Source: Actinobacillus seminis (GTDB lineage: Bacteria > Pseudomonadota > Gammaproteobacteria > Enterobacterales > Pasteurellaceae). Taken from it: a DNA stretch of 64,000 bases. The DNA lies in the NCBI RefSeq assembly GCF_002263215.1, contig NZ_NLFK01000003.1:186001-250000 (forward strand), in the 5' to 3' direction. Positions 11,266-19,400 of this stretch are shown one piece after another; position 1 is the stretch's first letter; the number at the start of each line of letters is the position of its first letter. The notes beneath the pieces are model-generated. The model saw only the letters and a program-made list of their open reading frames with translations. It had not been told where the DNA came from and did not search any database. The translations under genes were made by a program, and so were the position numbers.

Positions 11266-12390
11266 TTAAGCTGCAAGTAATTCCTGTTCATACTTCATCA
11301 TCTCATTGAGATTTTTGAAGTAGGTTTGGGAGATTTCTTCAGGACTGAAAGCGGTCATACCAATAAGCTCTTGGGTACGGTGATTACCTTGCCAATAGCC
11401 GACCCATTCTCTTAATGGTAATACCCATAAACAGCGTTTAAGAATATTATTGAACAGCTCACCATTAGACTTTTGACGGTTATCTGACATAAAGGCAGCT
11501 TGATTGGCGTAATGTAGGGCGTATTTATTATCACATTTATGATGAACGCCACGATGTAAATCACGAAATCTTGCATTGAAGGATTCAGCAAGATTATTGT
11601 TGATGCCTTGATAGCTATACGCTTCTTGGTGATTGACTGACCAACGTGTGTAGTGAAAGTCTAAACCTGAATAAGCAGGGTTTTCATCACACATGATATG
11701 GCTGCCACTTTTAACAAATTGATGATTCATTTTCAAAATGGTCTCGGCACTTTCACTGTAATCCATTGCAACAAGGGTGCGGTTTGAACCCCACAGATTT
11801 TCATCGTTGGAGGCTCGTTGGCTAAAGTTGATAATACAGCGTTTAGTCGGGCGGAATTTGGGAAGTTTTGTCTTTTTGTCTCTCTGTTTATATCTGTTTT
11901 TACGGAAATTAGGTTTTCTGAGCCTAAAGTTTATCCACGCCCCATCTTCGTGAATTTCGCCTTGTAATGGACTTAAATCACGAGTTTTGAATAGGGTTTC
12001 ACGCAGTTTATGACACAAAACAAAAGCGGTTTTGTAATTGATATTTAAGTGACGGCTCATTGTGATAGCGGAAATACCTTTTACGCTATTGACAAATAGG
12101 GCGATGGCAGCGAGTAAATCAACGAGCGGTAATTTATGAAAAGCAAATACCGTATTTGTTGTGATGTAGAAATGACGTTTACAATGTTTGCAGCACCAAC
12201 ACTTACGAGATTCGAGGAAATAAGCGTGATGACGAACACCACAATGTGGACAACACACATCACGGATATTATCAGGGTTTCCCCAACGATTTGCTTTTAA
12301 AAGTTGAAAGGCTTCATCTTCGCTTAAACGGAAGATTTTTTTGAGATTTAAATTCTTAGATTTGCTAGAAAGCAGATAGTGCTGTGCCAT
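11266..12390 (-). CDS. IS1595-family transposase (long form with zinc ribbon)
   Basis: DDE-type transposase of the IS1595 (ISXO2-like) family, 374 residues from the chosen start. An N-terminal zinc-ribbon region (CCPHCGVRHH and CKHCKRHF, about residues 47-72) is followed by a helix-turn-helix-like stretch. The catalytic domain shows candidate acidic residues in GEIHEDGAW and SHIMCDENPAYSG and the conserved NNNLAESFNARFRD. I chose the ATG at 12390 because AAGGAAT lies just upstream; an ATG 36 bases earlier lacks a site. It looks intact. Terminal inverted repeats were not identified, so the element may be old or flanked by rearranged DNA. Confidence 0.85.
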   Translation of the reverse strand: MAQHYLLSSKSKNLNLKKIFRLSEDEAFQLLKANRWGNPDNIRDVCCPHCGVRHHAYFLESRKCWCCKHCKRHFYITTNTVFAFHKLPLVDLLAAIALFVNSVKGISAITMSRHLNINYKTAFVLCHKLRETLFKTRDLSPLQGEIHEDGAWINFRLRKPNFRKNRYKQRDKKTKLPKFRPTKRCIINFSQRASNDENLWGSNRTLVAMDYSESAETILKMNHQFVKSGSHIMCDENPAYSGLDFHYTRWSVNHQEAYSYQGINNNLAESFNARFRDLHRGVHHKCDNKYALHYANQAAFMSDNRQKSNGELFNNILKRCLWVLPLREWVGYWQGNHRTQELIGMTAFSPEEISQTYFKNLNEMMKYEQELLAA

Positions 12391-12397
12391 AAGTATT

Positions 12398-12413
12398 CCT
12401 TGTGTGTACAAGG
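12398..12413 (-). promoter_or_regulatory. Hairpin covering the transposase ribosome binding site
   Basis: CCTTGT (12398-12403) and ACAAGG (12408-12413) pair across a 4-base loop. On the minus strand the right arm contains the AAGG of the transposase ribosome binding site. A transcript entering from outside would hide the site, a known way for insertion elements to limit accidental expression. The function here is inferred. Confidence 0.4.
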
Positions 12414-12439
12414 TACTCAAAGCCAAATGCCAGATATAA

Positions 12440-12470
12440 AAAATCGCCCACCTGAATTTTCAGGTCGGCT
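12440..12470 (-). terminator. Terminator-like hairpin in the transposase leader
   Basis: ACCTGAA (12450-12456) and TTCAGGT (12459-12465) form a 7-bp stem, extended after one mismatch by GCC/GGC. On the minus strand it is followed by GATTTTTTAT, a good Rho-independent terminator. It lies about 50 bases upstream of the transposase start, where it would stop read-through into the gene. Confidence 0.55.
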
Positions 12471-12721
12471 CAAAGCGTTTTGATTGCTTCGAATACCTAG
12501 CATAAGCACCATAGGAATGGCGAAATTTGATAACTCACTAATGAAGTTATCTGGTTTAGCGGGGCTTTAGCCCCAAACCGTAATGAAACGGCATATGTAC
12601 GCCTTACATAACAAGCATACATTCTGTAAAGAGTGTTCTAGCAAATTTTATCTTCAAAAACTTGAAGTATTTTTGATTATAGAGTGAATTATATAGATAT
12701 TCAACCTTAAATAGATAAAGA

Positions 12722-12746
12722 AAAGGCAACGAATAGCGCTGCCTTT
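12722..12746 (-). terminator. Terminator downstream of the IS1016-like transposase
   Basis: AAAGGCA (12722-12728) and TGCCTTT (12740-12746) pair. On the minus strand the stem is followed by TCTTTATC, a weak T-run. It lies just outside the left end of the IS1016-like element, so it may be fortuitous. Confidence 0.4.
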
Positions 12747-12772
12747 GCTTATATGATTATGAATAATATTGG

Positions 12773-13485
12773 GGGGCTGAATTAGATTAGACCTAAATTT
12801 CACACCATTTTCGCAAGGTTTTAAGCTGCATTTTAGGTGTCCCAACATTAAACCGAAACTCACATTCCTTCAAGAATAAAGGAAAGTTTTTTCGGTTTAT
12901 TCCATTATATTTTCGAAGCACTCGCTCGGCTTGGCTCCAAAAATTTTCAATCCCATTGATGTGATTCTCTCGCTCAGCAAATACCTCAGAATGATTAATT
13001 CGTTCGTGACGAAATTCACTCACATCAAGGGTATCATAACTACGATAAGTATCGGTATAAACCCAGCTATCAGGCTTAATTTTCCTTTTAATAACAGGGA
13101 GTAACGTTTCACTCTTGGTATTTTCAACCACGACCGTAAAGACCTTCCCTTGTCGTTTTAATAAGCCAAATACAGCCACTTTTCCAGCCGCTCCTCGCCC
13201 CCGTTTTCCTTTACGATGACCACCAAAATAGCTCTCATCTAACTCAATTTTACCCTCAAAAATCTCATCGGCTTCAAGGGATAAATGGTAGTCAATGACT
13301 TGACGGATTTTATGGTAAAACAGAGCGGCTGTATTGGCTTGAATACCTAATAAATCTGCAGCTGTTCTTGCTGTCACTTCTGCAACAAAAAATTCAAGCA
13401 ATTTTCTTTGTATAGATTTCTTTAATTTACAATGGGTTATCTTCATTTTTGTAGTATAGCATTCTTGCTAATCTACTACAGCCCC
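12773..13485. mobile_element. IS1016-like insertion sequence (IS1595 family), complete
   Basis: A 713-bp element bounded by imperfect 18-bp terminal inverted repeats: 12773-12790 on the plus strand and 13468-13485 read on the minus strand, agreeing at 16 of 18 positions and both starting GGGGCTG. It encodes one leftward transposase. The 8 bases on the left (aatattgg) and right (ttatcaaa) do not match, so there is no target duplication. This suggests that one flank was changed by deletion or recombination after insertion. The right end cuts directly into the coding sequence of an FrpC-like gene. Confidence 0.85.
12793..13446 (-). CDS. IS1016-like transposase (IS1595 family)
   Basis: Short DDE-type transposase of 217 residues, the normal size for IS1016. 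The catalytic signature is visible as KIELDESYFGGHRKGKRGRG (first Asp), VYTDTYRSYD (second Asp) and HINGIENFWSQ (third position). It lacks the N-terminal zinc ribbon of the longer relative next door. It lies wholly inside the inverted repeats and no frameshift or stop is seen, so it may be active. Its start codon lies 39 bases from the element end. Confidence 0.9.
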   Translation of the reverse strand: MKITHCKLKKSIQRKLLEFFVAEVTARTAADLLGIQANTAALFYHKIRQVIDYHLSLEADEIFEGKIELDESYFGGHRKGKRGRGAAGKVAVFGLLKRQGKVFTVVVENTKSETLLPVIKRKIKPDSWVYTDTYRSYDTLDVSEFRHERINHSEVFAERENHINGIENFWSQAERVLRKYNGINRKNFPLFLKECEFRFNVGTPKMQLKTLRKWCEI

Positions 13486-15198
13486 TTATCAAAAGAGTCA
13501 GCTTTATATATAGCAAATTCTTCTATTGATGATTTGCAAAATTCTATCTTAGAGGAGTTTAAGAAAGCCAAAGGATTGGATAAGGCTATTATTGGGTTAA
13601 ATGTTGCAAAAGTTATCTCAACTAAAAAGTTATTAGAATACGGAGAAGAAAGTTATAAGATAGTAATATCTTTTAAAAGTAAAGCTCCAAATGTTATTTC
13701 ACATCAAATTATTAATAGTATATCTAAACTAACATTAGGGGCATACGGTTCATATATTGGGATGTCATTAGGCAATTTATTAACTATCCATCCTAGTGGA
13801 AGAATTCCTAGTAAGCTTATCTCACCAATAGCATCTATTCTTCTAGGCTATGCAGGAAGTGAGATAGGGGATATTTTAGCTGATAAGGCTTGGGAGTTAG
13901 ATAGTGAGAGAAAATTGAGAAAATATAATTCTGATAATCTGAAAATAACATATGTTGAAGATATATCTTTGGTTGATGTTAGCACCTATTCATTAGGTGG
14001 TTTTTATAAAAAATCTATTAGTAATAAATTTGTTCCTGCACCTTTTGCGGGTGGAATATCAATAGATCAAGCAAGATTTATCGTTAACAATCTAAGAGAA
14101 TCTTATACTAAAGATATTGATAAATATAGCAAAACTCAAAACAGATTTTCCCTTGCCCTTTCATCAAACGTAACCAAAGAAAAAGAGAAAAACAACCAGT
14201 TTGATTATTTTTCTGTAACAAACCGTTTATCGCTCGGTTTCAACAAACAAGCACTTAATGAAAGCACGGAAACAGCAGATTTAGCAGCAACAGCAATAAC
14301 AACAGATGACACAATGGTTGCTAATCATAACCTTGTTCTAAATAAATCGATGGATATGAAGGCTTATGAATCTTCAAATAAAGCCTTACCAAATGCGAGT
14401 CACATAAGAATACCGAGTGTTCAAGGCAGTTCACGTAAAGTACCAAATGATCCTCTTGTTCTCGACCTTAACGGCGATGGAGTGCGAGCGGTCAGTTATA
14501 ACGAAAAACCAGTATTATTTGATATTGATAATGACGGAGGCTCGCTAGAAGAAACAGGTTGGTTAAGTCATCAAGATGGTTTATTAGTAAGGGACTTAAA
14601 CAACAACGGCAAAATCGACAATATATCGGAAGTGTTTTCTGAATATTATGCGGGCAGAGCAGGGCGTAATGGCGAAGCAGGTGAAAAGCCTTTTGCTAAT
14701 GGTTTTGAGGCGTTAAAGAGTTTAGATAGCAATAAAGATAATGTATTTGATAGCAAAGACAGGGATTTTAATGCGGTGCGTGTGTGGCAAGATGCTAACC
14801 ATAATGGTGTCACAGATGCAGGAGAATTAAAAACCTTATCGAGTTTGAAAATTACCGCTATTGACCTTGCTTATCAAAATGCAGGTGGTCAACTCTTTTT
14901 CGGTAATGAATTATTAGCTAAGGGTTATTTTACTCGCAATGGTAAAAAGCACGAAGCCGCAGCCGTCAACTTTTTAGCCAATCCAAGAGGACACACTATT
15001 ACCAAGGTCAGCGGAGGTAAAAAGACCGTGACTGAAGCTGCTGGGGTGTTAGCCAAAACCAGTAGCTTTACGGCAGATGGCAACCAAGCTCGCACCCTAG
15101 AATCGAAAAAACTTGGGGTGATGAACATTCAAGCAGGCAATGGCAACGACACGCTACGAGGCAAAAAAAAAAAAAAAATGATGGTATTGAACATATAA
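13432..15198 (+). pseudogene. FrpC-like self-processing protein, 5'-truncated by IS and out of frame at an A16 tract
   Basis: The open frame begins inside the IS1016-like element. About 18 residues are IS-derived, and the true gene resumes at 13486 with LSKESALYIA, so the native start is lost. Residues about 85-150 are hydrophobic and Gly-rich. From residue 340 (Asp340-Pro341) a module like the self-processing module of Neisseria FrpC and Actinobacillus ApxIVA is clear: NDPLVLDLNGDG, LFDIDNDGG, GLLVRDLNNNGKIDN, LDSNKDN, RVWQDANHNGVTD. In that family Ca2+ triggers cleavage of the Asp-Pro bond. One RTX-like GNGNDTLRG follows, then 16 A's (15163-15178) and a stop after six unrelated codons. No ribosome binding site precedes the ATG. 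Probably a broken gene, though the A-tract could vary in length. Confidence 0.75.
15163..15178 (+). repeat. A16 homopolymer in the FrpC-like gene
   Basis: Sixteen consecutive A's directly follow the codons for NDTLRG. With 16 A's the frame ends at 15198. With 14 or 17 it would continue to 15518. Tracts of this length are prone to slippage. Confidence 0.9.
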
Positions 15199-15518
15199 GT
15201 AAAATTAAAGAGGGGTATCTTTATCCAGCACCAGTAATAAAAACTAGAGTAAAAAATCTAGAAACAGATGAAGTGTATGAGAATGTATTATCTTTTCAAA
15301 ACAAGAACTCCAGCCATGTATGCAATGAAACCCTACAAAATATTTGGTGTTATCATTATAGAGCTGATGTACTCACAGGAAAACGTTGGCTAAGATTTTT
15401 CCCTAATAATAGATATTTAATAGAAATTGAAGTTCTTTATTCTGATATTAGACAAGCAAATTTAAAATCAAAACTTGTTCTAGGTGATGCACATTTAAAA
15501 AAAACATATCGTTTTTAA
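15180..15518 (+). pseudogene. C-terminal coding segment joined through the A16 tract
   Basis: An open frame of 112 codons plus stop (starting DGIEHISKIK, ending HLKKTYRF) that has no ATG; the first possible start is a GTG at 15273 without a ribosome binding site. It lies one frame away from the FrpC-like gene, so it is readable only if the A-tract changes length. I do not recognise the domain. It contains aromatic stretches (IWCYHYRAD, KRWLRFFPNNRYLIEIE) and no RTX repeats. It could be the toxin-like tail of the FrpC-like protein or a fragment from another gene. It ends 9 bases before the next gene. Confidence 0.5.
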
Positions 15519-15527
15519 GGAGATATC

Positions 15528-16214
15528 ATGGGTAATTATATTGTCGAAATTAAATTAGCAGAAGTCGGAACTGAATATACTTTTCAGGAAGATCGAAATG
15601 ATCATGATAAAGGAGATAAAATCTCGTCAATAGGGGGACATGCTTGGCTTTCTATTCAAGGTTCTGACGGTAAAGTTGAAAGTTTTGGATTTGCTTCGGA
15701 GAATGCTAAAGCATTTGATGTAGGAAGAAAAGTTGATGATGACAACCAAGCCTATGTTCACGCAAATACTATTATCAAATTTGAAATTACCGAAGAACAG
15801 TATAAAAGATTTACGCATTTTAAAAAAACAGGAGAGTATTCAGGAGGGAGATTTGATTTTAGTAGATATAATCTTGACTCTCATAACTGTGTTACAGCTG
15901 TTGCTTCAGCGTTAATTGCAATGGGAGTAAATAAAGAAAAAAATCTTATTAGTCCAAATGAGATTGATCTAACTCATCATTTAACATCTTCATCTTTTTT
16001 CGATGATACAAATAATTCGGGTCATATTATTTCAGATCTTTTAATTCATGCAGGAAAAAGTATCAACAAAGCACCTGGATTTGTTGATGATAATTTTGTA
16101 GATATTTTAAAAAGAAATAATGTAGAAAATATTGAAGTCACTAGACTTAAAACTCAAACACACACGGAATTTACAGGTGTTGGAATATCAGGGCTAAAAA
16201 TTAATAAAAAATAA
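15528..16214 (+). CDS. Unrecognised Cys/His protein, candidate permuted papain-fold effector
   Basis: A 228-residue protein with a strong ribosome binding site (AAGGAGATATC) right after the FrpC-like tail. No signal peptide or membrane helix is visible. Two motifs stand out: GGHAWLSIQG (His about residue 38) and DSHNCVTAVASAL (Cys about residue 124). A His box followed by an Asn-Cys box is the order found in circularly permuted NlpC/P60 and LRAT-like enzymes, which act on amide or ester bonds. That assignment is inference from motif order only. Its position directly behind a secreted self-processing protein suggests an effector or immunity partner. The gene looks intact. Confidence 0.6.
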   Translation: MGNYIVEIKLAEVGTEYTFQEDRNDHDKGDKISSIGGHAWLSIQGSDGKVESFGFASENAKAFDVGRKVDDDNQAYVHANTIIKFEITEEQYKRFTHFKKTGEYSGGRFDFSRYNLDSHNCVTAVASALIAMGVNKEKNLISPNEIDLTHHLTSSSFFDDTNNSGHIISDLLIHAGKSINKAPGFVDDNFVDILKRNNVENIEVTRLKTQTHTEFTGVGISGLKINKK

Positions 16215-16444
16215 TATTTATACAACTGAAAAATATAGACATGGTAAACTTGTAAATACATCCGTAATAGGAACAGCACCAACTACTCCAATTAACAAAA
16301 CCCCAACCAACAATTTCGACATTTCCACTACCCCAATCCTAGATAAAAAACTCTAATAATGATGCGGTTTCTCTTTCTCCTGCACTCTATGCCCTACTGG
16401 ACAAAGATATATTAAATAAACATAACGATCCGTTTTCAGTTTCC
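16198..16444 (+). pseudogene. Decayed coding sequence leading into the large RTX gene
   Basis: Between the Cys/His gene and the annotated ATG of the large RTX gene the DNA still looks coding. One frame reads through KYRHGKLVNTSVIG and PTNNFDISTTPILDKKL to a stop at 16354-16356. From 16343 the next frame reads NSNNDAVSLSPALYALLD and runs without stop into the RTX gene. Removing one A from the A6 run at 16345-16350 joins the two. This is therefore probably the lost 5' portion of the RTX gene. Confidence 0.55.
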
Positions 16445-19400
16445 ATGTCGAATATTACCACTAATGGTTTTAGAGTATCGAACTATAATCTCTCCAAAGG
16501 TATTTTTGACAATGATAATAAATCCGTCCTTAATGAAAAATATTCTTTTATTAAAGATCCAAAACTGCTTAATAAAGTAAAAGGTTTTGGTTATTCTCGC
16601 TTACCTGTCGATCCCCTTATCCTTGATTTAAACGGCGATGGTGCAAGAGCGGTGAGTTATACCGAAAAACCGGTATTATTTGATATTGATAATGACGGTG
16701 GCTCTTTAGAAGAAACAGGTTGGTTAAGCCATCAAGATGGATTATTGGTGAGGGACTTAAACAACAACGGCAAAATCGACAATATGTCGGAAGTCTTTTC
16801 TGAATATTATGCGGGCAGAGCAGGACGTAATAGCGAAGCAGGTGAAAAGCGTTTTGCTAATGGTTTTGAGGCGTTAAAAAGTTTAGATAGTAATAAAGAT
16901 AATGTATTTGATAGCAAAGACAGGGATTTTAATGCCGTGCATGTGTGGCAAGATGCCAATCACAATGGCGTAACAGATAAGGGAGAATTAAAAACCCTTA
17001 AACAATTAGGCATTACCGCTATCAAATTAGATTATGAAGAGAAAGGCGGACAACTTTTTAATGGCAATGAATTATTAGCAAAAGGCAGTTTTACTCGCAA
17101 TGGTAAACAACAAGAAGTGGTGGCGGTAAACTTTTTAGCCAACCCGAGAGGACATCGTATTAGTAATGCCAATGGCGGTAAGAAAACCGTGACGGAAGCC
17201 TCGGGTTTAATTCAGGGCACGACAGGCTGGACAGCTGTGGATGATGTCAATCGGGATTTAAGTGCGGCTAAATTAGGCGTTGAAAATATCCAAGCAGGCA
17301 ATGGTAACGACACGCTACGAGGTGATGAGCAAGATAACTGGCTTGCTGGTGGAGGCGGCTCCGATACTTTCTTTGGCGGTGATGGTAATGATGTGTTATT
17401 GATTGATGGCGATGATTTACCACAAAATATTCACGGCGGTAATGGCGATGATATTGTGCAAGTGGTGGGCAATAAAGGGGTCAGTTTAGACCTCGGTGCG
17501 GCTGAAGTTGAAATTGCTCATGGCGGACGAGGCAATGATGTGTTTGTGTCTTCAGGCAATAGCTCCGTTTTTGTGCGTGGTGGCGATGGTAACGATGTGA
17601 TTGTGGGCAGTATTGCCAATGATGCCCTATCGGGTGAAAACGGTGATGATTTTATTTCAGGCAATGCAGGTAAGGATTTAATCCGAGGACATCGAGGCAA
17701 TGATCGTTTATTTGGCGATGAGGGTGATGATGTGCTGTTCGGTGGCTCTGACGATGATATGTTATACGGCGGCGACGGGGCAGATACCTTGCTTGGTGAA
17801 GGTGGTGATGATTATTTAGATGGTGGTGAGGGCGAAGATATTGCCGAGTTCTCGGGTAATTTTGCTGACTATAAAATCACTAAAATGGGTGATGGCTTAT
17901 TAATTAGCGACACCAAACAAGGACGAGATGGTACGGACTTTTTACGCAATATTGAGAAGCTGAATTTTAAAGATTTGACTGGCTATGCCGCACCTTCAAC
18001 AGAAACAGAATGGGAAAACCCAATGCCTGTGGAGGATATTCTCTATCAAGACAGCAAAGGGCAACGTTTTGATGGCTCACACCCTTACATTATTAAACAA
18101 TCACAACTCTTAAAAAATGATATTGATGTACAAGGCGATAAAATCAGTATTTATCAAGCATCCAATATTCGAGGCGGAACATTAAGAGAACTGGAAAATG
18201 GCGATATTGAATTTACGCCAACGAAGGGCTTTAAAGGCATTGCCAGTTTTGAATATTCTATTCGGGATGCAAAAGGTGTTAAGGCAATTAGGACTAATGC
18301 TCAGGGAGAGCTAACAGGAAAAGTCTATTTAGTCCCACCGCACTTACCGCAAGACCCTGATATTATTCGCCAATATTATTTAGAGTCGGATAATATTCTG
18401 CCCGTTTGGGAAAATTATACGGGTAAAAATATTCGCATTGGACAGTTTGAGCCAAGTGGACCTTTCTCTGTGGCGGAAGAAGTGGCTGATTATCGTCACC
18501 TTGAATTACGCAATCAAATAGATAAACAATGGCTACATGATTACGAATATAAACGCCAAGAAGAAGACAAAGTATTCAGCAAACACGCAACTGAAGTGGC
18601 TGGGATTATGGTGGCAGAGCGTAATGGTGAAGGTGGTGTGGGTATTGCCTATAATGCCAAAGTCGCTAGCCATTGGGTGGGGGCAAGTGTAGCAAGTTTA
18701 GATAAAATGAAACACTATGATGTAGCCAATCACAGCTGGGGGCACACGGATAATTTTAGACAACAAATCAATTTTTCCGATAAAACCAAAACCATTTTTG
18801 ATATTTATAAACCTGCCTTAACGGAAGGACGTAATGGCTTAGGCACAGTGATAGTTAACTCCGCAGGCAATGAACGACAAAAAGGCGGTAATACTAACTA
18901 TTCTGAACTCACTAATGTACGTTATGGTATTGCGGTTGCTGCCGCTCAACAAAACAATGCTTTTGAAACCAGTATTGCCCCCTATTCAAATCAAGGAGCA
19001 AGCATTTTAGTCACCGCTCACGGCTCTAACGCTTACTCAAGTTCGCGTGAAATTGTCAATGAAAATGGCTCAACATTAGGCGAAGAATATGCTCGCAATA
19101 ATGGGACGAGCTTCTCTGCCCCTGTTGTTTCAGGCATCGTTGCTTTGATGTTAGAAGCTAATCCTTATCTTGGCTATCGTGATGTACAGGAAATTCTTGC
19201 CCTCACGGCTACAACAAAGGGCATTACAGATAGTCAATGGCAACGTAACGGTGCGAAAAATTGGAATGGTACGGGGATGCACGTTAGCCACGACTATGGT
19301 TATGGTGTTGTTGATGCACAAGCTGCAGTGAGATTAGCCCAAGATTGGCATACACAACATACTTATGACAATGAAGTAAAATTAGAGGATATTTATAAAT

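Larger units (their letters stand above)
12427..12772. other. Structured non-coding stretch between the two transposase genes
   Basis: No gene seen. Besides the terminator-like hairpin there are dyads at 12529-12551 (GATAACT/AGTTATC), 12553-12579 (GGTTT + GGGGC / GCCCC + AAACC, loop TTTA), 12595-12611 (TATGTA/TACATA), and 12652-12667 (CTTCAA/TTGAAG, followed on the plus strand by TATTTTTG). Such a cluster could be an insertion-element end or a structured RNA. Neither a partner gene nor a known family was recognised. Confidence 0.4.

Noticed and set aside
12654-12863. Minus-strand frame overlapping the IS1016 transposase end
   Set aside because: It overlaps the real transposase in another frame and has no ribosome binding site.
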